62,650 bases of DNA, taken from contig NZ_LIRJ01000190.1 of NCBI RefSeq assembly GCF_001419745.1, forward strand, positions 1-62,650, given 5' to 3'. Position numbers and translations under genes: made by a program. Shown here piece by piece: positions 1 through 9,030 of this stretch. Numbering within the stretch: the stretch's first letter is position 1; every line of letters begins with the position of its first letter. Under the pieces are notes generated by a model that made no database searches, was not told where the DNA came from, and saw nothing but the letters and a program-made list of their open reading frames with translations. The stretch is from Streptomyces silaceus. GTDB taxonomy: Bacteria > Actinomycetota > Actinomycetes > Streptomycetales > Streptomycetaceae.

Positions 1-705
1 GGCCGGGGCCGCCGCGGGGGCGGGCACGACCGGCTGCTCGGCCTGCGGGTAGCCGCCGTCGACAGGCTGCTGCTGATAGCCGCCGGGCTGCTGGTAGCCG
101 TTGCCCTGGGGATAGGCGTTGCCCTGCGGGTAGCCGCCGTTCTGGGGCTGGCCGCCCTGCTGGTAGGCGTCGTCCTGGGGATAGCCGCTCTGCTGGTAGC
201 CGCCCTGGTAGTCCTGCTGCCGGCTGCGGTAGCCGCCGGGCTGCTGGTCGCGGTAGAGGTGAGCGAAGGCGTCCGGCTCGTGGTGCTCCTCGCCGGCCTG
301 GGTGACCAGGTCGTCGACGCCCACGAACTGCGTCGTGCGGGCGTCGTCGCCGTACGGGAGGTGCCGGGTCGGGCCCTCCGGCTCGGGGGCCGGGGTCTGG
401 GCCCACACGCGGGGGTCCGGGGCGTGCTGCGAGGTCGGCGGCTGTCCGTAGAGCGGCTGCTGCTGATACGTGCCGGGGGGCGGCGGCGGGTGCGCCGCGC
501 GGTCGTAGAGCGCCTCCGTCACCGGGTCCTGGGCCGAGAGGTCCTGTCCCCGGTAGGGGTCCTGGTCGTAGGCGTCCTGGAGATACATGTCCGGCGCGGG
601 CTGCGGCGGCACCTGCCCGTGCTCGGGGGAGCCGGGCGGCGGGCCCCCGGGCGAGGCGGAACCGCCCGCGCCCTGGCCACGGTCACCGTCGTACGGCGCG
701 TTCAT
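1..705 (-). CDS. murJ: MurJ lipid II flippase, N-terminal part (runs off the window)
   Basis: Only the first 235 codons are present; the gene continues past base 1. They encode a disordered Gln/Pro/Gly/Tyr-rich cytoplasmic leader (starting MNAPYDGDRG, with blocks such as PDMYLQDAYDQDPY and TRHLPYGDDARTTQFVGVDD, then repeated GGYQQ/QNGGYPQG units). This leader is typical of streptomycete MurJ/MviN proteins; the membrane-embedded flippase domain itself lies outside the window. MurJ moves lipid II across the membrane for peptidoglycan synthesis. The ATG at 705 has a GAGGTGGGG Shine-Dalgarno. It is 46 bp downstream of the DUF6049 gene on the same strand, so the two are probably cotranscribed. The identification rests on the leader and the gene order, not on the catalytic domain. 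Confidence 0.8.
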   Translation of the reverse strand, partial: MNAPYDGDRGQGAGGSASPGGPPPGSPEHGQVPPQPAPDMYLQDAYDQDPYRGQDLSAQDPVTEALYDRAAHPPPPPGTYQQQPLYGQPPTSQHAPDPRVWAQTPAPEPEGPTRHLPYGDDARTTQFVGVDDLVTQAGEEHHEPDAFAHLYRDQQPGGYRSRQQDYQGGYQQSGYPQDDAYQQGGQPQNGGYPQGNAYPQGNGYQQPGGYQQQPVDGGYPQAEQPVVPAPAAAPA

Positions 706-751
706 GGTTACCCCACCTCATCGTCCCCGGGCCCACCGGCCACGACATCGC

Positions 752-3097
752 TCAACGGTCCACTCTCTCACCCGTGTCCGACGGGTCGGTGCTTTCCGCA
801 GCGGTGTCCGGTGTCGGGTCACTCGGCTGCTCGGGGTCGCCTGCCCCCGGGCCATCACCGGAATCACCCTCGGAGCCCGTGTCGGGGCCTTCCTGGGCCC
901 GTTTGCGGGCCGCGCGCTTGCGCTGGGTGTACATCCGGAATCCGGCGAGCACGAGCAGCAGGAGGCCGCCCGCGATGACGAGCATCACCGTGAGGGTGAA
1001 CTCGGTGACGTTGACCTCGAAGGGCACGGCCGCGCCGTAGGGCTCGTTGTCCTCCGTGTAGAGCTGGGCGTAGACCGGGACCGGGCCGTTGGCGTTGGCC
1101 GTGGTCGTGAACTTCACCGACTGGGAGTGGCCGCCCGAGATCTTGATCGGCTTCTCCTCGCACTGCCCGTCGCCGATCTTGAGGCGGGTGGGGTTGCGCG
1201 AGCAGAGCCGCAGGACCAGGTGGTCGACGCCCTGCACCAGGTTGTTCTGCACCGACACCGGGATGGTCGCGCTGCGCCCGGAGAGCTTCGCGCCGGATCG
1301 CGGGATCAGGGCCACCTGCTCGGTGAGCTCGTTCAGGTAGTCCCACACGCTGCTCTGGTAGGCCCGCGCCTCCGCCGGGTGACCGCGCCAGGACGTCGAC
1401 ATCTCGCGGTCTATGGCCCTCCCGAAGGGGGTGACCACGCGGTCCTTCTCGGTGAGGATCACCTGGAAGCGCTGGAGCCGGTTCTGGGTGTTCTGGATCT
1501 TCTCGAAGGCCTTCTGCGGCAGCTCCTGCTTGCGCAGCGAGGAGGGGTACGCCGAGGCCGACGGGACCCGGGTGGTGGCCTGCGGGTCCGGCTTCGCCTT
1601 CGCCGCGGCCGACAGGTCCTCGGGCTGCGACCACTGGCCGTCGGCGAGACCGGTGAGTGCCTTCGCCATGGCCTGGGCCTGGCTCACCGAGGGCATGCGC
1701 TGCGGGGCGACGACGATGCTGCGCTGCTTGTCGGGGTCCTGGAGGTTGACCATCAGGCTCTGGGCGAGGAACTCCTGCACGGCGAGCGTGGAGTTCTCGG
1801 CCTCCGTCATGTCGCCCTCGAAGGCCGTCGAGAGGCGCGTGTCGGCCACCACGGCGGTCGTGCCGCCGCCGATGGGCCGGGCCGCGGTCGGCGCGTACTG
1901 GAGGCCGTTCGTCTCGCGCATGCTGTCGCCGCGGGCGATCACGGTGTGGGCGCCCGCGGAGGTCGCCACGTCGACGATCGACGGGTCGACGGCTCCGTCG
2001 GCGGGCCACGCGAAGTCGGTGCTCGGCTTCACGTGGAGGATCGTCTCCACGGCCTTGGCGCCGACCTCGGTGGCCTCCTTGAGGTGGCCGAGGGAGCCGC
2101 TGACGGCCTTGCCGTTGTGCGCCAGCGACGCGAGGTCGGGGTCGGCGAAGGGCAGGGCGACGACCTTCTTGCCCTTGACGGCGCTCTCCAGGTCGTTGAG
2201 CCACTGGTTGGCGACCGCCTGGTGCCTGCCGGCCCGGGTGGTGCTCCCGTCCTCGTTCTGGATCCGGTAGTTCTTCGTCATCGCCTCGACGGAGGCGAGC
2301 AGGTCGGGGTCGATGACCCAGGTGACGTCGAGCTTGCTGCCGAGGGACAGGAGCTGTTCCAGGCGCCCGCCCGAGGCGAGCTCGTCGGCCAGGTCGTCGT
2401 TCTTGAAGACGGGCGTCTGCTGCTCGTCGGACCCGGTCTTCGCCGTGAGGTGCGTGGCGGAGATGAGCGGCCACAGATAGGTCGTCTTCGTCTTGGCGTC
2501 CGGGGCGTCCGTCTGCCACGGCAGGAAGGTGCGCTCGGCGCCGAGGACCTGCGGGTAGGGCTGGGCGCTGCTCTGGCCGGTGAGGGCGACGCCCAGCTGG
2601 TAGACGCCGTCGGCGCCGAGGTCCAGCGCCTTGACCGGTACGGAGATGCTGAAGTCCTGGCGCACACCGGGGACCAGCTTCGCGAACTTGTCGACGTACT
2701 TCCCGTCGACCTCCGTGCCTTCGGAACCCGGCTGGAAACCGGTGCGCTTGGCGGCGGCGTCGATCTCGCTGCGGCTGTTGAGGACCGGCCCGACGCGCAG
2801 GCCGACCTTGGCGCCCGTCACCGTCTGCTTGCTGTTGTTGGTGACCGTGCCGGAGACGACGAGCGTGTCGTCCTCACCCGGAGTGGTGGGCGTGACCTTG
2901 TCCAGCGAGACGTCGACGGAGCGGGAACCAGTGGCGTCGGCCTGCGCGCTCGGCGCGGCGGCCTGCGCCCCGGGGGCTGCCGGCACCTGCAGGAGCCCGG
3001 CCAGCAAAGGGGTGCTCACCAGCAGCGCTGCCGTGCGCCGCAGCCACCGGCGGACAGGTGAGGGACTGGTCCCCGGGAAGTCTGCCGCCTCGGCCAC
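752..3097 (-). CDS. DUF6049 family secreted, C-terminally membrane-anchored protein
   Basis: This encodes 781 residues. A signal peptide covers about residues 17-47 (Arg-rich start, then a hydrophobic stretch ending near AQAA). A large extracytoplasmic region follows with a Gly/Val beta-rich domain (about 55-150). One transmembrane helix sits near residues 715-735 (LTVMLVIAGGLLLLVLAG), followed by a basic stop-transfer segment (RKRAARKRAQ) and an acidic/Pro tail of about 45 residues. The start is GTG at 3097 with a GAGGGACG element upstream. The family is found next to murJ in streptomycetes, so a role at the cell envelope is a reasonable guess, but no enzymatic motif is visible and the function is unknown. 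It is divergent from the CCA-adding enzyme gene and upstream of murJ. Confidence 0.85.
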   Translation of the reverse strand: MAEAADFPGTSPSPVRRWLRRTAALLVSTPLLAGLLQVPAAPGAQAAAPSAQADATGSRSVDVSLDKVTPTTPGEDDTLVVSGTVTNNSKQTVTGAKVGLRVGPVLNSRSEIDAAAKRTGFQPGSEGTEVDGKYVDKFAKLVPGVRQDFSISVPVKALDLGADGVYQLGVALTGQSSAQPYPQVLGAERTFLPWQTDAPDAKTKTTYLWPLISATHLTAKTGSDEQQTPVFKNDDLADELASGGRLEQLLSLGSKLDVTWVIDPDLLASVEAMTKNYRIQNEDGSTTRAGRHQAVANQWLNDLESAVKGKKVVALPFADPDLASLAHNGKAVSGSLGHLKEATEVGAKAVETILHVKPSTDFAWPADGAVDPSIVDVATSAGAHTVIARGDSMRETNGLQYAPTAARPIGGGTTAVVADTRLSTAFEGDMTEAENSTLAVQEFLAQSLMVNLQDPDKQRSIVVAPQRMPSVSQAQAMAKALTGLADGQWSQPEDLSAAAKAKPDPQATTRVPSASAYPSSLRKQELPQKAFEKIQNTQNRLQRFQVILTEKDRVVTPFGRAIDREMSTSWRGHPAEARAYQSSVWDYLNELTEQVALIPRSGAKLSGRSATIPVSVQNNLVQGVDHLVLRLCSRNPTRLKIGDGQCEEKPIKISGGHSQSVKFTTTANANGPVPVYAQLYTEDNEPYGAAVPFEVNVTEFTLTVMLVIAGGLLLLVLAGFRMYTQRKRAARKRAQEGPDTGSEGDSGDGPGAGDPEQPSDPTPDTAAESTDPSDTGERVDR

Positions 3098-3296
3098 GCG
3101 TTCGCCCGTCCCTCGTCGTCGTCAGTGGTCGTCGGTTGTGCGTCCACGCATGGTAACGATGTGCGCTGTGGCGAAGTGCCGCGGACTGCTCCACATGATC
3201 GGAAGACCTGGCCGGAACTGTGGGGGCGGGCCCCCTGTGCGGCCCGGCGGTTATCGGGTCGGTCCCGGGGGCCGGGGCCACGTACCCTTTTCTGTT

Positions 3297-4739
3297 GTGC
3301 CGAACGCCAATGAAGACAATCCCAGCGCACTGAGCCAGGTGCAGAGCCGCGCGGTCAGCGAACTGCTGCGTGTGTCCCCTGTCGCGGACGACCTCGCCCG
3401 CCGTTTCCAGGAGGCGGGGTTCTCCCTCGCCCTGGTCGGTGGCTCGGTCAGGGACGCCCTGCTGGGGCGGCTCGGCAACGACCTGGACTTCACGACCGAC
3501 GCCCGCCCCGAGGACGTACTGAAGATCGTCCGTCCCTGGGCCGACGCGGTGTGGGAGGTCGGGATCGCCTTCGGCACGATCGGCAGCCAGAAGGACGGCT
3601 ATCAGATCGAGGTCACGACGTACCGCTCCGAGGCGTACGACAGGACCTCGCGCAAGCCCGAGGTGTCCTACGGCGACTCGATCGAGCAAGACCTCGTGCG
3701 CCGTGACTTCACCGTCAACGCGATGGCCGTGGCACTCCCCGAGAAGGATTTCATTGACCCGCACGGCGGGCTGGAGGACCTCGCGGAGCGCGTCCTGCGC
3801 ACCCCCGGCACCCCCGAGGAGTCCTTCTCCGACGACCCGCTGCGGATGATGCGGGCCGCGCGCTTCGCCGCGCAGTTGGACTTCGAGGTGGCCCCCGACG
3901 TCGTCGCCGCGATGAAGGCGATGTCCGAGCGCATCGAGATCGTCTCCGCGGAGCGCGTGCGGGACGAGCTGAACAAGTTGCTCCTGTCCGCACACCCGCG
4001 CAAGGGACTCGCGCTGCTCGTCGATACGGGGCTCGCCGACCGCGTCCTGCCGGAGCTGCCGGCGCTGCGCCTGGAGCGTGACGAGCACCACCGGCACAAG
4101 GACGTCTACGACCACTCGCTGATCGTCCTGGAGCAGGCGATGGCGCTGGAGACGGACGGCCCCGACCTCACGCTGCGGCTCGCGGCGCTGCTGCACGACA
4201 TCGGCAAGCCGAAGACGCGGCGCTTCGAGGGCGACGGCCGGGTCTCCTTCCACCACCACGAGGTGGTGGGCGCCAAGATGACCAAGAAGCGCATGACGGC
4301 GCTCAAGTACTCCAACGAGCTCGTGAAGGACGTCTCGCGCCTCGTCGAGCTCCACCTCCGCTTCCACGGCTACGGCACGGGTGAGTGGACCGATTCGGCC
4401 GTCCGTCGCTACGTGCGCGACGCGGGCCCGCTCCTGGAGCGCCTGCACAAGCTGACCCGCTCCGACTGCACGACGCGCAACAAGCGCAAGGCGAACGCCC
4501 TGTCGCGCGCGTACGACGGCCTGGAGGAGCGCATTGCCCGCCTCCAGGAGCAGGAGGAGCTGGACGCGATCCGCCCCGACCTCGACGGCAACGACATCAT
4601 GGAGGTCCTGGGCGTGAGCCCCGGCCCGGTGATCGGCAAGGCCTACAAGTTCCTGCTGGAGCTGCGGCTGGAGAACGGCCCGATGGAGCGGGACGCGGCG
4701 GTGGCGGCGCTCAAGGAGTGGTGGGCCGAACAGAACTGA
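3297..4739 (+). CDS. pcnA: CCA tRNA nucleotidyltransferase
   Basis: This 480-residue class II nucleotidyltransferase adds or repairs the 3' CCA of tRNAs. The nucleotidyltransferase head has the GGSVRDALLG motif and the metal-binding LDFTTDA aspartates near residues 40-65. The RRDFTVNAMA motif follows. An HD domain (LLHDIGKPKTR, with HHHEVVGA after it) fits the actinobacterial fusion type. The frame is open much further upstream, but the GTG at 3297 (VPNANEDNPS) is the first start that leaves a normal-sized family member. No Shine-Dalgarno lies before it, so leaderless translation is possible. The gene is annotated pcnA or cca in streptomycetes. It faces the LppU-type gene, and two parS sites and a hairpin lie between them. 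Confidence 0.93.
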   Translation: MPNANEDNPSALSQVQSRAVSELLRVSPVADDLARRFQEAGFSLALVGGSVRDALLGRLGNDLDFTTDARPEDVLKIVRPWADAVWEVGIAFGTIGSQKDGYQIEVTTYRSEAYDRTSRKPEVSYGDSIEQDLVRRDFTVNAMAVALPEKDFIDPHGGLEDLAERVLRTPGTPEESFSDDPLRMMRAARFAAQLDFEVAPDVVAAMKAMSERIEIVSAERVRDELNKLLLSAHPRKGLALLVDTGLADRVLPELPALRLERDEHHRHKDVYDHSLIVLEQAMALETDGPDLTLRLAALLHDIGKPKTRRFEGDGRVSFHHHEVVGAKMTKKRMTALKYSNELVKDVSRLVELHLRFHGYGTGEWTDSAVRRYVRDAGPLLERLHKLTRSDCTTRNKRKANALSRAYDGLEERIARLQEQEELDAIRPDLDGNDIMEVLGVSPGPVIGKAYKFLLELRLENGPMERDAAVAALKEWWAEQN

Positions 4740-4754
4740 GGCCCAGAGAGTCGT

Positions 4755-4768
4755 GTTTCACGTGAAAC
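4755..4768. other. parS site (ParB-binding), copy 1
   Basis: Exact 14-bp palindrome GTTTCACGTGAAAC, flanked by T and A, giving the extended 16-bp form. It lies 15 bp after the CCA-adding enzyme stop codon. Streptomyces ParB binds this sequence at a cluster of sites near oriC to organise chromosome segregation into spores. Confidence 0.92.
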
Positions 4769-4811
4769 ACACCGCACTGCCGGGACAGAGTGCGACATAG
4801 CTGGATATGCC

Positions 4812-4853
4812 GAGGGGCGTTGTTTCACGTGAAACCGTGAAACAACGCCCCTC
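4812..4853. terminator. Bidirectional terminator hairpin containing a parS site
   Basis: A perfect 18-bp inverted repeat (arms 4812-4829 and 4836-4853, loop TGAAAC) lies between the convergent CCA-adding enzyme gene and the LppU-type gene, 9 bp from the latter's stop. The upper stem and loop contain a full parS site (4822-4835). Position and symmetry suit termination from both sides; there is no clear U-tract, as is common in streptomycetes. Confidence 0.8.
4822..4835. other. parS site, copy 2 (inside the hairpin)
   Basis: Exact GTTTCACGTGAAAC, 67 bp from copy 1 and embedded in the terminator-like hairpin 4812-4853. A second half-site (GTGAAAC) follows at once, supplied by the right arm of the hairpin. 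Confidence 0.92.
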
Positions 4854-4862
4854 GTTCGTCTG

Positions 4863-5381
4863 CTACTTCTTCTTCAGGCAGAGCACGACGTCGTGGCCCT
4901 TGCCCTGCTGGAAGTAGGCGACGTCGGAGGTCTTCACGGCCTGGCACCTGTCGGCGTCGCTGGTGTTGTCGAACTTCTCGACGACCTCGAACTCGGCGTC
5001 GCCCGAGGAGCAGTCGACGTCCTCCAGGTCCGGCCTGAGGTCCGTGCCCTTGTTGTGCATGCAGCTGCCGACCGTGGTGGATTCGGCGTCGCTCTTGCCG
5101 AGATACCACTTGCCGACGCCGATGAGGATCGCGACCAGGATGAAGCCGCCTATGCGCAGGAGCAGCTTCCGGCCACCTCGCCGGGGAGCGGCCGGCGGGG
5201 GAACAGGCGCGCCCTGGTTGAAGGCCGGGTACGGCTGTTGCTGCATGCCCGGCTGGCCCTGCTGCGGATACGGGGCCGTCGGGGCTTGCTGGCCGTACGG
5301 AGCGCCGCCCTGGGGCTGGCCATAGGGGTTCTGGCCCTGGGGCGGGTACGGAGTCTGGCCCTGAGGCGGCGGAGTGGTCAC
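4863..5381 (-). CDS. LppU/SCO3897 family membrane protein
   Basis: This 172-residue protein has a disordered Pro/Gln/Gly/Tyr-rich cytoplasmic head (about 1-65, repeating PYGQPQGG-like units), a basic patch, and one transmembrane helix (about 72-90, LLLRIGGFILVAILIGVG). A small extracytoplasmic domain (about 95-172) has four cysteines (GSCMHNKG, VDCSSGD, DRCQAV, VLCLKKK) that could form two disulphides. The architecture matches the streptomycete LppU/SCO3897 family, whose function is unknown. The start ATG at 5381 is preceded by AGGGGGACCCCC. It lies downstream of an MFS exporter on the same strand and ends at the parS-bearing hairpin. Confidence 0.85.
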   Translation of the reverse strand: MTTPPPQGQTPYPPQGQNPYGQPQGGAPYGQQAPTAPYPQQGQPGMQQQPYPAFNQGAPVPPPAAPRRGGRKLLLRIGGFILVAILIGVGKWYLGKSDAESTTVGSCMHNKGTDLRPDLEDVDCSSGDAEFEVVEKFDNTSDADRCQAVKTSDVAYFQQGKGHDVVLCLKKK

Positions 5382-5495
5382 TTTGGGGGTCCCCCTCGAA
5401 CGAGAGCGCGATGGCGCGAATAAGACGCCCGTAAGTTATCCGCCAGGACTGACAACTCTGAAGCCCAGAGGGACTCTGTATCGCTGATGTGACAC

Positions 5496-6752
5496 TTACT
5501 GCGCGCCAAAACGTGCCATAGCCCCAGCAATCGCCGCGTACAAGAGCGCCACCCCCACGACCAGCGGGACCGATTTTCCGTCAGGGGGCAGGACCAGCGC
5601 GGCCACCGCTGCCGCCCCCACGAAAGCGACGTTGAAGAGCACGTCGTAGACGGAGAAGATGCGGCCGCGGAAGCCGTCGTCCACCGAGGACTGGACCACC
5701 GTGTCGGTGGCGATCTTCGCGCCCTGGGTCGTGAAGCCGAGGACGAAGGCGGCGATGAGCAGGGGGACGGGCTCGAAGGGGAGGCCGAGGGCCGGCTCCA
5801 GGACCGCCGCCGTCGCCGCACAGGCGACGATCCAGCCGCCCGCCCCCAGCCGCGCCACCGCCGAGGGCGTCACCACGGCCGCCACGAAGAACCCGGCACC
5901 CGAGATCCCCACGGCAAGACCGAGCAGCGCGAGCCCGTCGGCCTCGGTCGACGACCACGCGTACCGGCACAGCATCAGAACCATGACCGTGAGGGCGCCG
6001 TAGCAGAAGCGCATCACCGTCATCGCGGCCAGCGCACGGGCCGCGGAGGGGCGCTCGGCCAGGTGCCGCACCCCGGCCCGCAGCCCCCGTGCCGTCCCGG
6101 CCAGCGCGGCAGAGAGCCGCGGCTGCACCAACTCCGGATCCGGGCCCAGCAGTTCCCGGGCCATGCGGAGCGAGGCGAGTGCCGCGCACAGATACAGGGC
6201 GGCACCGAGGAGGACCACCGCCTCGTCCGAGTCCGACACCACCAGGCGGACGACGAAGGCGAGGCCGCCGCCCATGGTCGCGGCGAGCGTCCCGGCGGTC
6301 GGGGAGAGCGAGTTGGCGATGACCAGCCGGTCGGCGTCGACGACCCGCGGCAAGGCGGCCGAGAGGCCGGCCAGGACGAAGCGGTTGACGGCCGTGACGC
6401 AGAGCGCGGAGGCGTAGAAGAGCCAGTCGGGCACGTCGCCGAAGATCAGTACCGCGGTCAGCGTCGCCAGCGCGGCCCGCAGGAGGTTGCCGTACAGAAA
6501 GACCTGGCGGCGCTGCCAGCGGTCCAGCAGGACGCCGGCGAAGGGCCCGATCAGGGAGTACGGAAGCAGCAGCACGGCCATCGCGGAGGCGATCGCTCCG
6601 GGCGAGGCCTGCTTCTCCGGGGAGAAGACGACGTACGTGGCGAGCGCGACCTGGTAGACGCCGTCCGCGCCCTGGGAGATCAGCCGTACGGCGAGCAGTC
6701 GTCGGAAGTCGCGCAGCCGCAGCAGTATCCGGAGATCACCGACGACAGCCAT
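5496..6752 (-). CDS. MFS transporter
   Basis: A 418-residue major facilitator protein with about 10-12 hydrophobic segments. The loop 2-3 region carries the MFS signature-like GVLLDRWQRRQVFL, and the two halves are joined by a cytoplasmic loop near residues 195-215. It resembles the streptomycete exporters annotated as MFS or macrolide-type efflux proteins; no substrate can be read. I chose ATG 6752 (MAVVGDLRIL) because the longer frame to 6791 would start inside the terminator hairpin of the upstream inositol-phosphate synthase gene. The C-terminus ends at a short GAMARFGAQ tail. Confidence 0.87.
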   Translation of the reverse strand: MAVVGDLRILLRLRDFRRLLAVRLISQGADGVYQVALATYVVFSPEKQASPGAIASAMAVLLLPYSLIGPFAGVLLDRWQRRQVFLYGNLLRAALATLTAVLIFGDVPDWLFYASALCVTAVNRFVLAGLSAALPRVVDADRLVIANSLSPTAGTLAATMGGGLAFVVRLVVSDSDEAVVLLGAALYLCAALASLRMARELLGPDPELVQPRLSAALAGTARGLRAGVRHLAERPSAARALAAMTVMRFCYGALTVMVLMLCRYAWSSTEADGLALLGLAVGISGAGFFVAAVVTPSAVARLGAGGWIVACAATAAVLEPALGLPFEPVPLLIAAFVLGFTTQGAKIATDTVVQSSVDDGFRGRIFSVYDVLFNVAFVGAAAVAALVLPPDGKSVPLVVGVALLYAAIAGAMARFGAQ

Positions 6753-6772
6753 GGGCCAAGCCTCACATACGC

Positions 6773-6806
6773 CGAGGGTCCCCGGGCGCATGCCCGGGGA
6801 CCCTCG
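6773..6806 (-). terminator. Terminator of the padR-ino1 transcript
   Basis: A perfect 15-bp inverted repeat with loop GCAT (arms 6773-6787 and 6792-6806) lies 22 bp downstream of the inositol-phosphate synthase stop codon and 20 bp upstream of the MFS start. It should separate the two transcripts. Confidence 0.85.
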
Positions 6807-6828
6807 ACAGTGACAAGGAGAGAGCTGT

Positions 6829-7911
6829 TTAGCGCTCGACCTCGCCCTTGATGAACTTCTCGACGTTCGCGAAGGCCTCGTCGTCGAAGTACTGCACCGG
6901 CGGGGACTTCATGAAGTACGAGGACGCGGAGAGGATCGGGCCACCGATGCCCCGGTCCTTGGCGATCTTCGCGGCGCGCAGGGCGTCGATGATGACACCG
7001 GCGGAGTTCGGGGAGTCCCAGACCTCGAGCTTGTACTCCAGGTTCAGCGGGACGTCACCGAAGGCGCGGCCCTCGAGGCGGACGTACGCCCACTTGCGGT
7101 CGTCGAGCCACGCGACGTAGTCCGACGGGCCGATGTGGACGTTCTTCTCGCCCAGCTCGCGGTCCGGGATCTGCGAGGTGACGGCCTGCGTCTTCGAGAT
7201 CTTCTTGGACTCGAGGCGGTCGCGCTCGAGCATGTTCTTGAAGTCCATGTTGCCGCCGACGTTGAGCTGCATGGTGCGCTCGAGACGGACACCGCGGTCC
7301 TCGAACAGCTTCGCCATCACGCGGTGCGTGATGGTCGCGCCGACCTGCGACTTGATGTCGTCGCCGACGATCGGGACACCGGCCTCGGTGAACTTGTCCG
7401 CCCACTCCTTGGTGCCGGCGATGAACACCGGGAGGGCGTTCACGAAGGCGACCTTGGCGTCGATGGCGCACTGCGCGTAGAACTTCGCGGCGTCCTCGGA
7501 GCCGACGGGCAGGTAGCAGACGAGGACGTCGACCTGCTTGTCCTTGAGGACCTGGACGACGTCGACCGGGGCCTCGGTGGACTCCTCGATGGTCTGGCGG
7601 TAGTACTTGCCCAGGCCGTCGTGGGTGTGGCCACGCTGGACCTGAACGCCCTTGTTCGGGACGTCGCAGATCTTGATGGTGTTGTTCTCGCTGGCGCCGA
7701 TGGCGTCCGAGAGGTCGAGGCCGACCTTCTTCGCGTCGACGTCGAAGGCGGCGACGAACTCGACGTCACCGACGTGGTAGTCGCCGAACTGGACGTGCAT
7801 CAGGCCCGGGACCTTGGTGTCCGGGTCGGCGTCCTTGTAGTACTCGACGCCCTGGACCAGCGAGGCGGCGCAGTTGCCCACGCCGACGATGGCTACGCGA
7901 ACCGAACCCAT
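6829..7911 (-). CDS. ino1: Inositol-3-phosphate synthase
   Basis: This 360-residue actinobacterial myo-inositol-1-phosphate synthase converts glucose-6-phosphate to inositol-3-phosphate. In actinobacteria that product feeds mycothiol and phosphatidylinositol synthesis. The N-terminus has the NAD-binding glycine loop ([16 protein letters not shown]). The conserved core includes [30 protein letters not shown] and [10 protein letters not shown], all typical of the family. ATG 7911 ([10 protein letters not shown]) has GGGAG 10 nt upstream and gives standard family length; 21 more upstream codons are open but have no initiation signal. It follows padR by 59 bp on the same strand, so it probably shares the PadR-controlled promoter, and it ends at the hairpin 6773-6806. 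Confidence 0.95.
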   Translation of the reverse strand: MGSVRVAIVGVGNCAASLVQGVEYYKDADPDTKVPGLMHVQFGDYHVGDVEFVAAFDVDAKKVGLDLSDAIGASENNTIKICDVPNKGVQVQRGHTHDGLGKYYRQTIEESTEAPVDVVQVLKDKQVDVLVCYLPVGSEDAAKFYAQCAIDAKVAFVNALPVFIAGTKEWADKFTEAGVPIVGDDIKSQVGATITHRVMAKLFEDRGVRLERTMQLNVGGNMDFKNMLERDRLESKKISKTQAVTSQIPDRELGEKNVHIGPSDYVAWLDDRKWAYVRLEGRAFGDVPLNLEYKLEVWDSPNSAGVIIDALRAAKIAKDRGIGGPILSASSYFMKSPPVQYFDDEAFANVEKFIKGEVER

Positions 7912-7970
7912 TCCGGTTGCTCCCTGTGTGATCTCGGTATTCCGGATGAAACCCCGCGGAACGCTGGGTC

Positions 7971-8657
7971 TCACTTGGCGGGGTCGTCGGACGGATCCGG
8001 CGGCGGGTCGTTCTCCCGCCGCCGGGGCAGGACCGTCGACTCCCCTGATGTGCTGTTCTGCTGAGCGGAGCTCTCGGGGGCGGACCGTTGCTGGTCGCGT
8101 CCCGCTCGCTCGCTCTCGATGAGCTCGTTCAGCCAGCGCACTTCGCGCTCCACGGACTCCATGCCGTGCCGCTGCAGCTCAAGCGTGTAGTCGTCCAGGC
8201 GCTCCCGGGTACGGGCCAGGGAGGCGCGCATCTTCTCCAGGCGCTCTTCGAGGCGGCTGCGGCGGCCCTCGAGCACCCGCATGCGTACGTCCCGCGAGGT
8301 CTGCCCGAAGAAGGCGAAGCGGGCGGCGAAGTGCTCGTCCTCGTACGCGTCGGGGCCGGTCTGCGAGAGCAGGTCCTCGAAGTGCTCCTTACCTTCCGCC
8401 GTCAACCGGTACACGATCTTGGCGCGACGCCCTGCGAGTGGAGCTGCGAGGGCGTCCTCGGAGGTGCTGCCCGACTCCTCGATCAACCAGCCGTTGGCGA
8501 CCAGCGTCTTGAGGCACGGATAGAGGGTCCCGTAGCTGAAGGCGCGGAACACTCCCAGCGACGTATTGAGTCGTTTCCGCAGCTCATAGCCGTGCATCGG
8601 GGACTCGCGGAGCAGACCGAGCACGGCGAATTCCAGGATGCCGGAGCGCCTGCTCAT
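7971..8657 (-). CDS. PadR family transcriptional regulator
   Basis: A 228-residue PadR protein. The N-terminal winged helix (residues 1-90: [20 protein letters not shown], then a recognition segment around [16 protein letters not shown]) is followed by a long helical dimerisation region (about 105-195, with heptad-like charged residues). A disordered C-terminal tail completes it. ATG 8657 has GGGAGG 8 nt upstream. A near-perfect 19-bp palindrome with PadR-type ATGT/ACAT ends lies 52 bp upstream, so autoregulation and control of the downstream ino1 gene are likely. Effector unknown. Confidence 0.92.
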   Translation of the reverse strand: MSRRSGILEFAVLGLLRESPMHGYELRKRLNTSLGVFRAFSYGTLYPCLKTLVANGWLIEESGSTSEDALAAPLAGRRAKIVYRLTAEGKEHFEDLLSQTGPDAYEDEHFAARFAFFGQTSRDVRMRVLEGRRSRLEERLEKMRASLARTRERLDDYTLELQRHGMESVEREVRWLNELIESERAGRDQQRSAPESSAQQNSTSGESTVLPRRRENDPPPDPSDDPAK

Positions 8658-9030
8658 CGTCGCCTCCCGTCTGCCGCGGTCTCTCAGTACGACCTTTATG
8701 CCGAGCTGATGTATCGACTCGATACATCGAGACGATAGAACGGTGATCCGGCCGAAACAAGAGGGGGCACGGTGAACGGCGTCACATCACCGATTCGTAG
8801 GAAGTAACTTGCCTGATTTGGGGTGAACTTCGGCTCTACGAGGGTTTTGACGGTGCGTAGTCTGTGCGCCATGCATGCCGCCGGGAACCAAGTGACGTCA
8901 GGGAGCGTCGTCGTCCCCGGTGTAGTGCGGGTGGGTGCCGGAACGGGCGCATCCGCACTTCGGGGGGACCGGAAACCAGCCGCCGTTTCCAGGCGTGGAC
9001 AGCTGCGCCTGCCCGAGGAGTAATCGTTCG
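8658..9030. other. 373-bp divergent promoter region, padR / penicillin-binding protein
   Basis: No gene is supported here. It holds the PadR operator (8709-8727) nearest padR, an AT-richer stretch at about 8740-8830 that should carry promoters, and the GAGGAG Shine-Dalgarno of the penicillin-binding protein at 9015-9020. Short frames through it lack family features. Confidence 0.7.
8709..8727. promoter_or_regulatory. PadR operator
   Basis: ATGTATCGA-C-TCGATACAT: two 9-bp arms in perfect inverted symmetry around one base. The ATGT...ACAT ends match the established PadR-family operator pattern. It lies 52 bp upstream of the padR start, where it would overlap the core promoter of padR-ino1; the penicillin-binding protein gene starts 300 bp away on the other side. 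Confidence 0.85.
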
